A DNA stretch of 64,000 bases. It comes from Malikia sp. GTDB taxonomy: Bacteria; Pseudomonadota; Gammaproteobacteria; Burkholderiales; Burkholderiaceae_C. The stretch is from the NCBI RefSeq assembly GCF_028687635.1, contig NZ_JAQTZS010000004.1, forward strand, positions 124,001-188,000, written 5' to 3'. The position numbers and the translations under genes were made by a program. Positions 19,036 to 26,685 of this stretch are shown here, in pieces. The notes under the pieces are model-generated. The model made no database searches, was not told where the DNA came from, and worked only from the letters and a program-made list of their open reading frames with translations. Position 1 is the stretch's first letter. Each line of letters opens with the position of its first letter.

Positions 19036-19662
19036 ATGACCCCTGCGCAAAGAAAATTCCTGCGCGACCTGATCCATGCGGCGTTCGAGCGCGCTCACAG
19101 CCAAGGCTTCGAGTCGCCGATCGACCTCGCGCCGTTCGGAAAGCTGTTGCGCGAACTCGAACCCGGTTTTACGCACCAGGCCTACGGTCACGAGAAACTA
19201 CTCTACCTGCTGCGCGGCGAGTTCCCTGAACTGCTCCACATCAGGAAGGACCAGGAGGTCGATCCGCCCCGCTACTACGTCTCCATCCGTCGGGGACCCC
19301 CGCGGCCAGCGCATCGGCAGCAGCCATTCCGACCCGAGTCGGCCCGGATGCCGCCTGTCCTTGATCCCGGCCTGGTCGATGGCGGGCTGCTGGAGCGCTA
19401 CCTCGCCAGCCTGGCTGAGTCATCGGCGCGGACGCAGCAGCGCTTCGGCGCCATCGACCGCCGCCTGGCCGGTATCCAGGATGAGCTGGCGCAGAGCCGC
19501 GCCAATGAAATAAAGATGAATACCGAGATACGTGAGCTGGATGCCAGACTCATGAAATACAGGACTGGTGCTTCATGCAAACACTGTGGAAGTAGAAATG
19601 TGATGATTTCAAGTAGTACCTTGAAACCACATTTCTGCAGGAATTGTGGCAAGTACCTGTGA
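19036..19662 (+). CDS. LOTUS/OST-HTH-like protein with zinc ribbon
   Basis: The 208-residue protein appears to have three parts. Residues 5–85 resemble a LOTUS (OST-HTH) winged helix: FGKLLRELEPGFTHQAYG, then LLYLLRGEFPELLHI and PPRYYVSIR. Such domains bind RNA or partner helicases and often accompany NYN nucleases. Residues 109–141 repeat the block-wide motif (LVDGGLLERYLASLAES). The C terminus has a zinc ribbon with CKHC (181–184) and CRNC (201–204). An upstream TTG at 19009 would add nine residues with no similarity, so the ATG at 19036 is preferred. A nucleic-acid sensing role is plausible but inferred. Confidence 0.62.
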   Translation: MTPAQRKFLRDLIHAAFERAHSQGFESPIDLAPFGKLLRELEPGFTHQAYGHEKLLYLLRGEFPELLHIRKDQEVDPPRYYVSIRRGPPRPAHRQQPFRPESARMPPVLDPGLVDGGLLERYLASLAESSARTQQRFGAIDRRLAGIQDELAQSRANEIKMNTEIRELDARLMKYRTGASCKHCGSRNVMISSSTLKPHFCRNCGKYL

Positions 19663-19666
19663 TTTT

Positions 19667-20119
19667 ATGGAAATTGAAAATTTCATGAATTCCTCCAGTC
19701 AATCCAATGTCATCTACCGCTACCTCGACCTGCTGGCCGAGCGCACCGTGGCATTGGAGCAAAGGGTCGGTGTCGACGAGATCCGGCAACTGCGGCGGGA
19801 AAACCGGGAGCTGCGTGATCAGCTGGTCAGGCTGGATCGACCAGCGATGGAATCCCTGCTGGTGTTCCTGCCGGTCATTTACCGAAATTTCTGGGGCACA
19901 GTTCGACCCGACGAGCTCGCGCAGCTCGCGGGTTTTCTTGATGTGCCTGTCATCCCTTCGCCTTATCCTGAACCTGGTGCAGCCATTGTTGCAGCAATGA
20001 AAAAGCGTTTCCTGCAACTGCCCGAGCAGGAGCGCGCCAGCCTGATCGCCTTCTGCCGCCAGCTGCCCTATCAATTGACCGTGCGCGCCGAGATGCGTGC
20101 GTTGCTGGAGAGCACATGA
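19667..20119 (+). CDS. Unrecognised protein with YLxxLAE motif and coiled coil
   Basis: This 150-residue protein belongs to no family I recognise. Near the N terminus (about 14–34) it carries a shortened version of the shared motif, NVIYRYLDLLAERTVALEQRV, running into a coiled coil up to about residue 58. The rest is helical and hydrophobic in places (MESLLVFLPVIYRNFWG). The ATG at 19667 starts four bases after the upstream stop; ATG 19685 is an alternative and no strong ribosome-binding site separates them. Its stop overlaps the next start by ATGA. Confidence 0.55.
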   Translation: MEIENFMNSSSQSNVIYRYLDLLAERTVALEQRVGVDEIRQLRRENRELRDQLVRLDRPAMESLLVFLPVIYRNFWGTVRPDELAQLAGFLDVPVIPSPYPEPGAAIVAAMKKRFLQLPEQERASLIAFCRQLPYQLTVRAEMRALLEST

Positions 20120-20835
20120 ACGACAAGGAACAGTCACGGCTGGAAAAGTTGCAGCAAGTCGGATCTTTTTTCTCCGAGCGGCTGGATCGCAGCGATCTGC
20201 TGTTGCTGCTTCGGCATGACGGAGAGATCCGACAAGCCATCCTGCAGATGGTCGATCAGCCGGCCGAGGCGGTGACCGAACCGGACGAGCCGGACTGCAC
20301 TGAAGAAGAGAGCTTTTGCCCCTCAGAAACGCAGGTCAGCGTCGTCGAGCCGCCGAGGCTTGCCTACCGCTTGCCGGCCGAGCCGGCTGTACCGCCAGCC
20401 AGGGACAGCTGGCGCGAGGAACTGAGTCCCGAGCTTGAGTTGTTGGCCTGGGTGCAGGCCGATGAAGCGCTGTGCGCCGCCTGGCTGGGCCAGCCCGACG
20501 AGACAGCCGCGCGCCAGTTGGTCAGGCTGATCGCCGTGGCGTCGCAATGGGAGCAGGTCCTGTTGCTGTGGGATCGGTTCGCCGCGCGCTGCAAGCAGGA
20601 GCAGCGGCCGGCCAGCATGACCGAACGCCAGATTCTCAAGCGCTGTCTGGCGCTGCACAACCTGATCTGGCAGGGCCGGCAGGCTTGCCTGCAGCAAGCG
20701 TTGCCGGGCGCGGACTACGAGCCGCGCCAGCACGATCGCGGCACCGTCCGTGGCGACACCGTGAGCGCCGAATGGCTGCCTGGCCTGCTGAATGCCGCCG
20801 GCCAGTTGCAGAAGAAGCCGCTGGTCAGGACTTGA
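20116..20835 (+). CDS. Unrecognised helical protein upstream of the Hsp70-like gene
   Basis: The 239-residue product has a charged helical N terminus, an acidic Pro/Glu-rich linker at about 50–75 and a helical C-terminal domain (WREELSPELELLAWVQ onwards) ending in DRGTVRGDTVSAEWL. The position, directly before an Hsp70-like ATPase and translationally coupled to the previous gene, would suit a nucleotide-exchange or adaptor role, but no GrpE or J-domain signature (no HPD) is visible. The function is unknown. Confidence 0.6.
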   Translation: MNDKEQSRLEKLQQVGSFFSERLDRSDLLLLLRHDGEIRQAILQMVDQPAEAVTEPDEPDCTEEESFCPSETQVSVVEPPRLAYRLPAEPAVPPARDSWREELSPELELLAWVQADEALCAAWLGQPDETAARQLVRLIAVASQWEQVLLLWDRFAARCKQEQRPASMTERQILKRCLALHNLIWQGRQACLQQALPGADYEPRQHDRGTVRGDTVSAEWLPGLLNAAGQLQKKPLVRT

Positions 20836-20879
20836 ATTTCTTGCCAATAAAAAATCAATCTAATTCATCAAGAATAAAA

Positions 20880-23534
20880 ATGAGTCTCAATAATATGTCC
20901 AGTGCTGTCTCGGCTTCGGTGGTGCGTCATTATCAAGGTGAGTTGAAAAAATCGCTTGCCAATTGGCTCGGACAGAAAAGATTTTGGTGGATTGGTGATT
21001 CATCCGCTGTGCGGGTAATGCTCTATGACAGCAGCAGCCGGCTCTTGTGGGATGGGAACCCCGACACGGGTGTTCTTATTAGTGTTCCGAATGCCAAGAA
21101 ACAGGTGGCTCAAATCCAGATCGGTGGCACCTCAGGTTGGCGACTTCCTTTGAATAAGGAGATCATCGACTTCACTCAGCAGGCTAGCAATCCATTGAAG
21201 TCGGGGCGTCATTATAGATTGCTGGGGTGTGATTTTTGGTGCACTTCCAGTAATAGTATTGATCTGGATAATTTAGGTCTTAATGATGTTAGTATTGGTG
21301 GGCGCGTGCTGGCCTGCAACGATTTCCTGGCCGATGCCGACTCGCATCAGGTGATCCAGATCGCCATCGAGCGGTCCTGGTCGCTGCGCGCCTGCGATGT
21401 GGCCGATGCGCCCGATCTGCTGCAGGCGCTGCGCGAGCTGAACTATTTGAATGATCTACAACTCGTTTACCAGGACGTCGATTACCTGTCAGCCCGCCTG
21501 CCCAGGCTGGATGCATCGCAGTTCACCGACCCCAACAAGGGGCTGTGGGAGTTCTGGGGCATGGAGGCCGATTTGCTGGCGCAACAGGGCCTGCGCACGC
21601 GCAATCCGGCGCTCGACCTGCGCGACTGCAACGTGGCGATCGACTTCGGCACCAGCAGCACCGTGGTGGCCTATGACGACAACGATCAGCACAAATTGCT
21701 GCGCATCGGTGTCGCCAACTATTGGGAGCAGGACCGCCCCGAGCACTACGAAAACCCGACCGTGCTCGAATTCCTCGATTTCAAGGGCATGCTCGACATC
21801 TGGCGCAGCGAGGCGTACCGCCCCGGCGTGTCCTGGGACCAGGTGCGCTGTTCCCACGCCGCGCTGCAGAACTTTCGTGACAACAAGGGCGAGCCGCGCG
21901 TGGTCGCCAGCGTGCTGGCCAAGATCAAGCACTGGGCCTTGCGCGAGGCCGAGTCCAGCCGCCTGCGCCTGACCGACCGCAGCGAGCCCGCCGTCGAGCA
22001 CGAACTGGCAGCGCTGACGCTGCGCAACCCGGTTCGCGGTCAGGCCCTGACCGTGAGCGAGCAGGACCCGTTCGATCCGATCGAGCTCTACGCCTGGTTC
22101 CTGGGACTGAACATCAACTGGCGCGGTCGCGGTATCTTCCCGCGCTACTACATGACTTTTCCGGTGGCCTATCCGCGCGAGGTCAAGGACAAGATATTGG
22201 CTTCGTTCCGTCGCGGTCTGCAGCGCAGCTTGCCGGCGACGCTGGTCGGTCAGTCCGTGTTCCAGCAGTTCACGGTCGAGGAGCGCGCCTCCGAGCCCGC
22301 GGCCTACGCTGCCAGCGCCATGCCCTGCCTGGGAATTTACCCGACCGCTGATGGCGTTGCCTACGCGGTGTTCGATTTCGGGGGCGGCACCACCGACTTC
22401 GATTTCGGCTTGTACCGGCTGCCCACGGCCGAGGAGGAGGACGAAGGCAAGGAAGAGGTGTTCGAGCATTTCGGCGCGGCCGGCGACAAGTTCCTCGGCG
22501 GCGAGAACCTGCTGGAGAACCTGGCATACCGGGTGTTCCGCCACAACCTCGACCTCTGCCGTCAGCACAAGATCGTCTTCACCCGCCCGCTGGATGCCGA
22601 CGATTTCGCGGGTTCCGAAATGTTCCTGGAGCAGACCCAGGCCGCCTCCACCAACACCGTGATGTTGATGGCCGTGCTGCGTCCCCTGCTGGAGCAGGGG
22701 CGACTGGAGAGTTCCACCGGCATGGTGTCGCAGGATCTGCTCGACCGCGAGGGCAAGAAGATTCCTTGCCAGCTTGAGATCCCGTTGGATGAGTTGACAG
22801 CCTATCTGGAGCAGCGCATCGAGCAGGGCGTTCGCAACTTCCTGGCGGCGCTCAGAAAGGCTTCCGGCGGTCAGTTATCCAAGCCGGTCCACGTCTTGCT
22901 GGCCGGCAACGCGAGTCGTTCGGACTGGGTGTTGACTGCCTTTGGGGCTTTGGATGACGACTACTGTAACGACAGTGAGCTGGTGCCGCTGCAGGAGCGC
23001 ATCCTGCGCCATGCCAGCGAACTGTTTGCTGGCGGTTTGCCCGTGTTGATCGTGCATACGCCGTTACCAGTCGATGCTGACAATCCCTTCACTCCAACCG
23101 CCAAGACCGGCGTCGCCTTGGGTCTGCTGCGGCTCTGCCCGGGCAGTCCGGTCAAGGTGATCAATCGCGCGATGGACAGCAGCGCGGACGACGCCCCGTT
23201 TGCCCATTACGTCGGGCGCATCCGGCAGGGGAAGTTCCAGGTCGGCATCGCCCAGGGCAGCGTCTACGGGCAGTGGCACGAGATCGGCGTTCCCAGCGAA
23301 GGCGTCTTCAATCTGTATCACACCCAGTCGCCTCACGCACACAGCAGCGAGATGCGGCAAGGTGATCCCGGTCTGTACAAGCAGCGACTGGACTTCCCAG
23401 GTTCGCCGCAGGGCAACAAGGTATTTGCCCGTGTCACGGGGCCGACCACGATTGAACTGTGCACCGCAGCCTCGCTCGACGCGGCCGAGCAGGGTGACAG
23501 CGACAACGCGATGACCTTGAATCTGGGGCAGTGA
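20880..23534 (+). CDS. Hsp70-like ATPase with long N-terminal extension
   Basis: The 884-residue protein is a divergent member of the actin/Hsp70 ATPase fold. Phosphate-1 motif AIDFGTSSTVVA begins at about 253, phosphate-2 motif FDFGGGTTDFDFG at about 498, and the adenosine motif LLAGNASRSDW at about 673. Unlike DnaK, about 250 residues precede the ATPase core, and no canonical substrate-binding domain with a helical lid is visible at the C terminus. The ATG at 20880 is preceded by an AT-rich non-coding-like stretch; the longer upstream frame overlaps the previous gene out of frame and was rejected. The N-terminal extension lies partly in AT-rich DNA (20.84–21.3 kb), so it may be a later addition. 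It probably works with the GTPases and small proteins of the block. Confidence 0.83.
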   Translation: MSLNNMSSAVSASVVRHYQGELKKSLANWLGQKRFWWIGDSSAVRVMLYDSSSRLLWDGNPDTGVLISVPNAKKQVAQIQIGGTSGWRLPLNKEIIDFTQQASNPLKSGRHYRLLGCDFWCTSSNSIDLDNLGLNDVSIGGRVLACNDFLADADSHQVIQIAIERSWSLRACDVADAPDLLQALRELNYLNDLQLVYQDVDYLSARLPRLDASQFTDPNKGLWEFWGMEADLLAQQGLRTRNPALDLRDCNVAIDFGTSSTVVAYDDNDQHKLLRIGVANYWEQDRPEHYENPTVLEFLDFKGMLDIWRSEAYRPGVSWDQVRCSHAALQNFRDNKGEPRVVASVLAKIKHWALREAESSRLRLTDRSEPAVEHELAALTLRNPVRGQALTVSEQDPFDPIELYAWFLGLNINWRGRGIFPRYYMTFPVAYPREVKDKILASFRRGLQRSLPATLVGQSVFQQFTVEERASEPAAYAASAMPCLGIYPTADGVAYAVFDFGGGTTDFDFGLYRLPTAEEEDEGKEEVFEHFGAAGDKFLGGENLLENLAYRVFRHNLDLCRQHKIVFTRPLDADDFAGSEMFLEQTQAASTNTVMLMAVLRPLLEQGRLESSTGMVSQDLLDREGKKIPCQLEIPLDELTAYLEQRIEQGVRNFLAALRKASGGQLSKPVHVLLAGNASRSDWVLTAFGALDDDYCNDSELVPLQERILRHASELFAGGLPVLIVHTPLPVDADNPFTPTAKTGVALGLLRLCPGSPVKVINRAMDSSADDAPFAHYVGRIRQGKFQVGIAQGSVYGQWHEIGVPSEGVFNLYHTQSPHAHSSEMRQGDPGLYKQRLDFPGSPQGNKVFARVTGPTTIELCTAASLDAAEQGDSDNAMTLNLGQ

Positions 23535-23965
23535 TGGCAAACACCATGAAGTACAGAAAAAAGTCAAAAACCCTTGCGATGAAACCCAAGCTTCCATCGT
23601 CTGAAACCTGGAGCCCCGAAACGGACGCCCGCCTGCAGGAATTCATGGGTCACGCCATCGGCAGGCATGTCGATGCCTACCTGAAAAACCTGGCGATGAC
23701 GGTGGTGCACCTGAAAGCGATGTCTGAAATCGCTGCGCTGCAGTCTGATCTACTGAAGGAAAAGGCAGAGATTGCACAAGAAAGGCACCAGCTGAGTCTG
23801 GAAAAGGAAAAAATTGCTGGGTTTTTGACTTACCCGCTGCATTTCGAAAAAATGGTTGAGAAAGTAAAGAGTTCGGTCCCGGACGAGACTATGAAAATCA
23901 AGGAGCCAGTTTCAAGAACTGTTGTCAAGAAAACGCTATTTAGTTCAGGGCGCCGTCGTGGATGA
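23534..23965 (+). CDS. Small coiled-coil protein
   Basis: This 143-residue protein is basic at both ends and strongly helical. Residues 66–97 form a clear coiled coil (LQSDLLKEKAEIAQERHQLS). At about 43–65 the segment GRHVDAYLKNLAMTVVHLKAM resembles the shared YLxxLA motif of its neighbours, weakly. The ATG overlaps the stop of the Hsp70-like gene (TGATG) and the 3' end overlaps the next gene, so all three are translationally linked. The function is unknown; an adaptor is a reasonable guess. Confidence 0.58.
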   Translation: MANTMKYRKKSKTLAMKPKLPSSETWSPETDARLQEFMGHAIGRHVDAYLKNLAMTVVHLKAMSEIAALQSDLLKEKAEIAQERHQLSLEKEKIAGFLTYPLHFEKMVEKVKSSVPDETMKIKEPVSRTVVKKTLFSSGRRRG

Positions 23966-24680
23966 GGCATTGATCGCCGATCTGCGGCAGCTGTTGCGCG
24001 CCGACGTCGAGCGTATCCACCAGCCGGATGAAAGCGAAATTTCCCAGACCGCTGCCCGACGCCTGGAGGCGGTGGCCGAGCATTCGCCGGCCTTCATCTG
24101 CCTGTTGGCCGAGCCCTGGCTCGGAGCAGACATCACCGATCGCACGGGTGGCTTGCTGAGGGATTGCGCTCGCATCCACCTTTACGCGCGCATCCTCGAC
24201 GACGCGGTGGATGAGCAAGGGCCGCTTTATCGGCATAACCTGTTGCGCGCCCAACCCTTGTTCTGGGAGGCGGTGCAGAACATTGGCGCTGCCGTGCCGG
24301 CAACCGTGGCCGGCGAGGCCGCCCACTTGATCGCTGAAACCGTCTCAGCGGTGCAGATTGACGACCGGGAGCGCAATCCTCTGTACTGGGGGGCCAAGAA
24401 CCATCATCTGTTGCTGATTCCGCTTTTGCTGTCGGGCAACAGCCCGGCCTATCAGGATTGTCGTCGTGAACTCTCGGCTCTTATCGCCTTGGTGCAGGCG
24501 GGTGATGAGTGGCGCCAGGGTGAGATGAATCAGAATCGACTTCGTTCTGAATTCATTGAATTTCTGGTGGACTGCCTGAATACCGAAAAACTGGCGGTCT
24601 TGAGTCGAAACGGTTGGCCTGCCGCCACCGAGCGCATTGTCTGGAATGCTCGTCAATTGTTTGATGTGTTGTGCGGCTGA
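23958..24680 (+). CDS. Isoprenoid-synthase-like helical protein with DDxxD motif
   Basis: The 240-residue protein is all-helical and contains LYARILDDAVDEQ, with D81-D82-A-V-D85 matching the first Asp-rich (DDxxD) motif of class I isoprenoid synthases, which bind Mg-diphosphate. A second, weaker acidic site may lie in AGDEWRQGEMNQ (about 181–192), and YWGAKNHHLLLIPLLL is a hydrophobic helix. It is shorter than typical prenyl transferases (about 300 residues), so it could be a diverged, perhaps non-enzymatic relative. The GTG at 23958 with AGGG seven bases before it is chosen; a TTG at 23922 is the alternative. It overlaps the previous gene by eight bases. Confidence 0.55.
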   Translation: MDEALIADLRQLLRADVERIHQPDESEISQTAARRLEAVAEHSPAFICLLAEPWLGADITDRTGGLLRDCARIHLYARILDDAVDEQGPLYRHNLLRAQPLFWEAVQNIGAAVPATVAGEAAHLIAETVSAVQIDDRERNPLYWGAKNHHLLLIPLLLSGNSPAYQDCRRELSALIALVQAGDEWRQGEMNQNRLRSEFIEFLVDCLNTEKLAVLSRNGWPAATERIVWNARQLFDVLCG

Positions 24681-24695
24681 ATTTATCTTGATCTC

Positions 24696-26189
24696 ATGAA
24701 AAAATCTGACAATAATTCGGCTGGGTTTCCTCGGTCGATGGCCCTTTACGATTGCTTGCGGTCGTTCTCTGAGAATCTGCTGCGCAGGTCCGAGCTGACC
24801 GATGGTTTCCTGACTGCGCGCGTGGTGGGCGAGTTCTCCGCCGGCAAGACCCGGCTGCTGAGCGAACTGTTTGGCCCGCTGATACCCGAGTCGCTGATGC
24901 CGATCAGCTCGCTGGAGCCGCAGACCCGCTTGCAGCTTGAAATCACCTATGGCGATGTGCCCACGCTGTCCCTGGTCGAGCGCGAGCAGGACTACCGACC
25001 GGCCCGTCTGGTCAGGCCGTTTAGCTGTTTTCCCGAGCGGCAGGAACTGGCCAATTTCGATCCGATGCTCTACCGCCTGCGCCTGGCTGTCAACGAGCCC
25101 CGTCTGATCCTGGAGGAGGGTGATGGTTACGGTCAGGAGAAACAGCCCCAGCGCCTGTTCCTGATCGACACGCCGGGCTGGAGTTCGGGCGATGATGAGC
25201 TCGCCGAGCAGCAAGCGTCCGCGCTCATGACCGGGTACCACAACCTGGCCCTGGTGTATGTGAGTCAGGCGGGACGGCTCGATGGCGTCGTCAACGCTGG
25301 CCACCTGCGCGACTTCATGTCGGCGTTGGCCGATGCAGAGTTTCTTGATCAGGCCAAGCTGCTGCTGGTCGTCACCCGCTGTCCGCCGGCCGAGGCCCAG
25401 CGCATGCAGCAGCTCGCGCGCAAGCTGGTCCATCGGCTCTGGGCCGAGCTCGGGCGCGATGAGGCAGAGCTCAGCCTGGACATATTCTGTGTCGATTTTC
25501 ATGCCATGTCGGCAGAAATGTTGGCGCAATTCCGGGCCGGATTCTGGCGCAGCTTGCTTGAACCGCTGAAGCAGCCAGCCCAGCTGGCCGGCGATCCCTG
25601 GGCGCTGGCCTTGCGTCGCTGGCCGGATAGCTGGGATTTGCGTTCGGGTCTGCGCGCCAGCGCGCATCGCCTGGAGCGCGCTAGAGCGCTGTTGCAGAAG
25701 TCTCGCCAGGATGACGAGTTCATTTCCGGAATGAACATGTACCGCCTGACCGGCCTGGAAAACGATGCGATGCGCAAGAAAGTGTCGGCGGCCTGGCTCA
25801 GGCAGCTCGGGTGCGAGCCGGCTGATCTCGGTGACTGGTCGGTGCCCGCGCTGCCCGGCGATCATCCGCTGTCGGACTGGTGGTCCAGCTACTGGCAGCA
25901 ACAGCTCGGCCAGACGCTGGCGCCGGTACAGGCCTTCTTCGATTCCGCCCGCCAAGCCATCGACCGCCTGACGTACGATGTCAAGGACCTCAAGGATTAC
26001 CTGCTGGCCGAGCTCGACCAGCCGCACGCTCGTGCGCTGTCGGCGCTCGACAGCAGTTTCAGCTGTCTGATCCAGACCGCGCAGGAGCTGCTCGATGAGC
26101 CGGCAGCGGAAAAGCGTCTGGCCACCCTGTTCACGCTTTCTTTGCTGCAGGCTCGCTACGAGGACTATTACGCCCAACACGTGGCATGA
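24696..26189 (+). CDS. GTPase 3, dynamin-related
   Basis: The 497-residue protein has a clear GTPase N terminus: G1 GEFSAGKT (45–52), a likely G2 around MPISSLEPQT, and G3 DTPG (158–161). The G4 position reads TRCP (227–230), lacking the conserved Asp, so base recognition is unusual. The C-terminal half is helical with no obvious membrane segment. It is shorter than the two dynamins upstream and diverged from them. It ends the block, ten bases before creA, so transcription may run on into that gene. Confidence 0.78.
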   Translation: MKKSDNNSAGFPRSMALYDCLRSFSENLLRRSELTDGFLTARVVGEFSAGKTRLLSELFGPLIPESLMPISSLEPQTRLQLEITYGDVPTLSLVEREQDYRPARLVRPFSCFPERQELANFDPMLYRLRLAVNEPRLILEEGDGYGQEKQPQRLFLIDTPGWSSGDDELAEQQASALMTGYHNLALVYVSQAGRLDGVVNAGHLRDFMSALADAEFLDQAKLLLVVTRCPPAEAQRMQQLARKLVHRLWAELGRDEAELSLDIFCVDFHAMSAEMLAQFRAGFWRSLLEPLKQPAQLAGDPWALALRRWPDSWDLRSGLRASAHRLERARALLQKSRQDDEFISGMNMYRLTGLENDAMRKKVSAAWLRQLGCEPADLGDWSVPALPGDHPLSDWWSSYWQQQLGQTLAPVQAFFDSARQAIDRLTYDVKDLKDYLLAELDQPHARALSALDSSFSCLIQTAQELLDEPAAEKRLATLFTLSLLQARYEDYYAQHVA

Positions 26190-26199
26190 AATAGGAGAA

Positions 26200-26667
26200 A
26201 TGATGAGATTGTTCTGGTCTTCTTGCCTTTTGCTGCTTCCCCTGGCAGCGCAAGCCGAACTGATCGGCAGCGTCGACACGGCCTTCAAGCTGATCGGACC
26301 CGATCACAAGGTGATCGTCGAGGTGTTCGACGACCCCAAGGTCGCCGGGGTCGCCTGCTACCTCTCGCGCGCCAAGACCGGCGGTGTCAGTGGCGCGCTC
26401 GGACTGGCCGAGGACAAGGCAGAAGCCTCGATTGCCTGTCGCCAGGTCGGCGAGATCCGGCTCGGTGGCCCGCTGCCCAGGCAGGAGGAGGTGTTTTCCG
26501 AAAAAACCTCGATCCTGTTCAAGCGCCAGCGCGTCGTGCGCATGGTCGACAGCAAGCGCAACGCACTGATCTACCTCACTTATTCCGATCGCCTGATCGA
26601 TGGCAGTCCGAAGAACAGCGTGACGGCCGTGCCGCTGCCACCAGGTACGGCGCTCAGCGTGCGTTGA
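26200..26667 (+). CDS. creA: CreA family periplasmic protein
   Basis: The 155-residue protein has an N-terminal signal peptide (LFWSSCLLLLPLAAQA) with likely cleavage after AQA, followed by the CreA-family core: a FKLIGPDHKVIVEVFDDPKVAGVACYLSRAKTGG-like stretch, then ASIACRQVGEI. CreA is conserved in proteobacteria, but its role is unknown. AGGAG lies six bases before the ATG at 26200. It is probably the first core gene to the right of the accessory block, although it lies inside the two flanking toxin–antitoxin modules. Confidence 0.87.
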   Translation: MMRLFWSSCLLLLPLAAQAELIGSVDTAFKLIGPDHKVIVEVFDDPKVAGVACYLSRAKTGGVSGALGLAEDKAEASIACRQVGEIRLGGPLPRQEEVFSEKTSILFKRQRVVRMVDSKRNALIYLTYSDRLIDGSPKNSVTAVPLPPGTALSVR

Positions 26668-26685
26668 GCCGTGGCATGCCTTCGG

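Larger units (their letters stand above)
11650..26189 (+). other. Candidate dynamin/Hsp70 conflict system
   Basis: Twelve genes run in one direction with short gaps or overlaps: a PD-(D/E)XK-like protein, a WYL regulator, two dynamin-like GTPases, two lipoyl-like-domain paralogues, a LOTUS/zinc-ribbon protein, two unrecognised proteins, an Hsp70-like ATPase, a coiled-coil protein, an isoprenoid-synthase-like protein and a third GTPase. The block is flanked by two toxin–antitoxin modules and contains AT-rich patches at about 18.2–19.0, 20.84–21.3 and 23.5–23.95 kb. The grouping is supported by spacing, shared motifs and paired operators. A defensive role is inferred from WYL control and the type of neighbours. 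I do not recognise it as a named system. Confidence 0.6.

Noticed and set aside
20116-20835. GrpE or J-domain co-chaperone annotation
   Set aside because: The location before an Hsp70-like gene invites it, but no HPD motif or GrpE-type dimer helix and beta wing is visible.
20472-20879. N-terminal extension of the Hsp70-like frame
   Set aside because: The extension overlaps the previous gene out of frame and is Arg/Pro/Ala-rich. The ATG at 20880 is a better start.
20880-26189. Assignment as a SrfABC-type virulence operon
   Set aside because: SrfB is an actin/Hsp70-fold protein and SrfC a GTPase-like protein, so a relation is possible, but I see no diagnostic similarity and the extra genes do not belong to that set. 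A profile search would decide.
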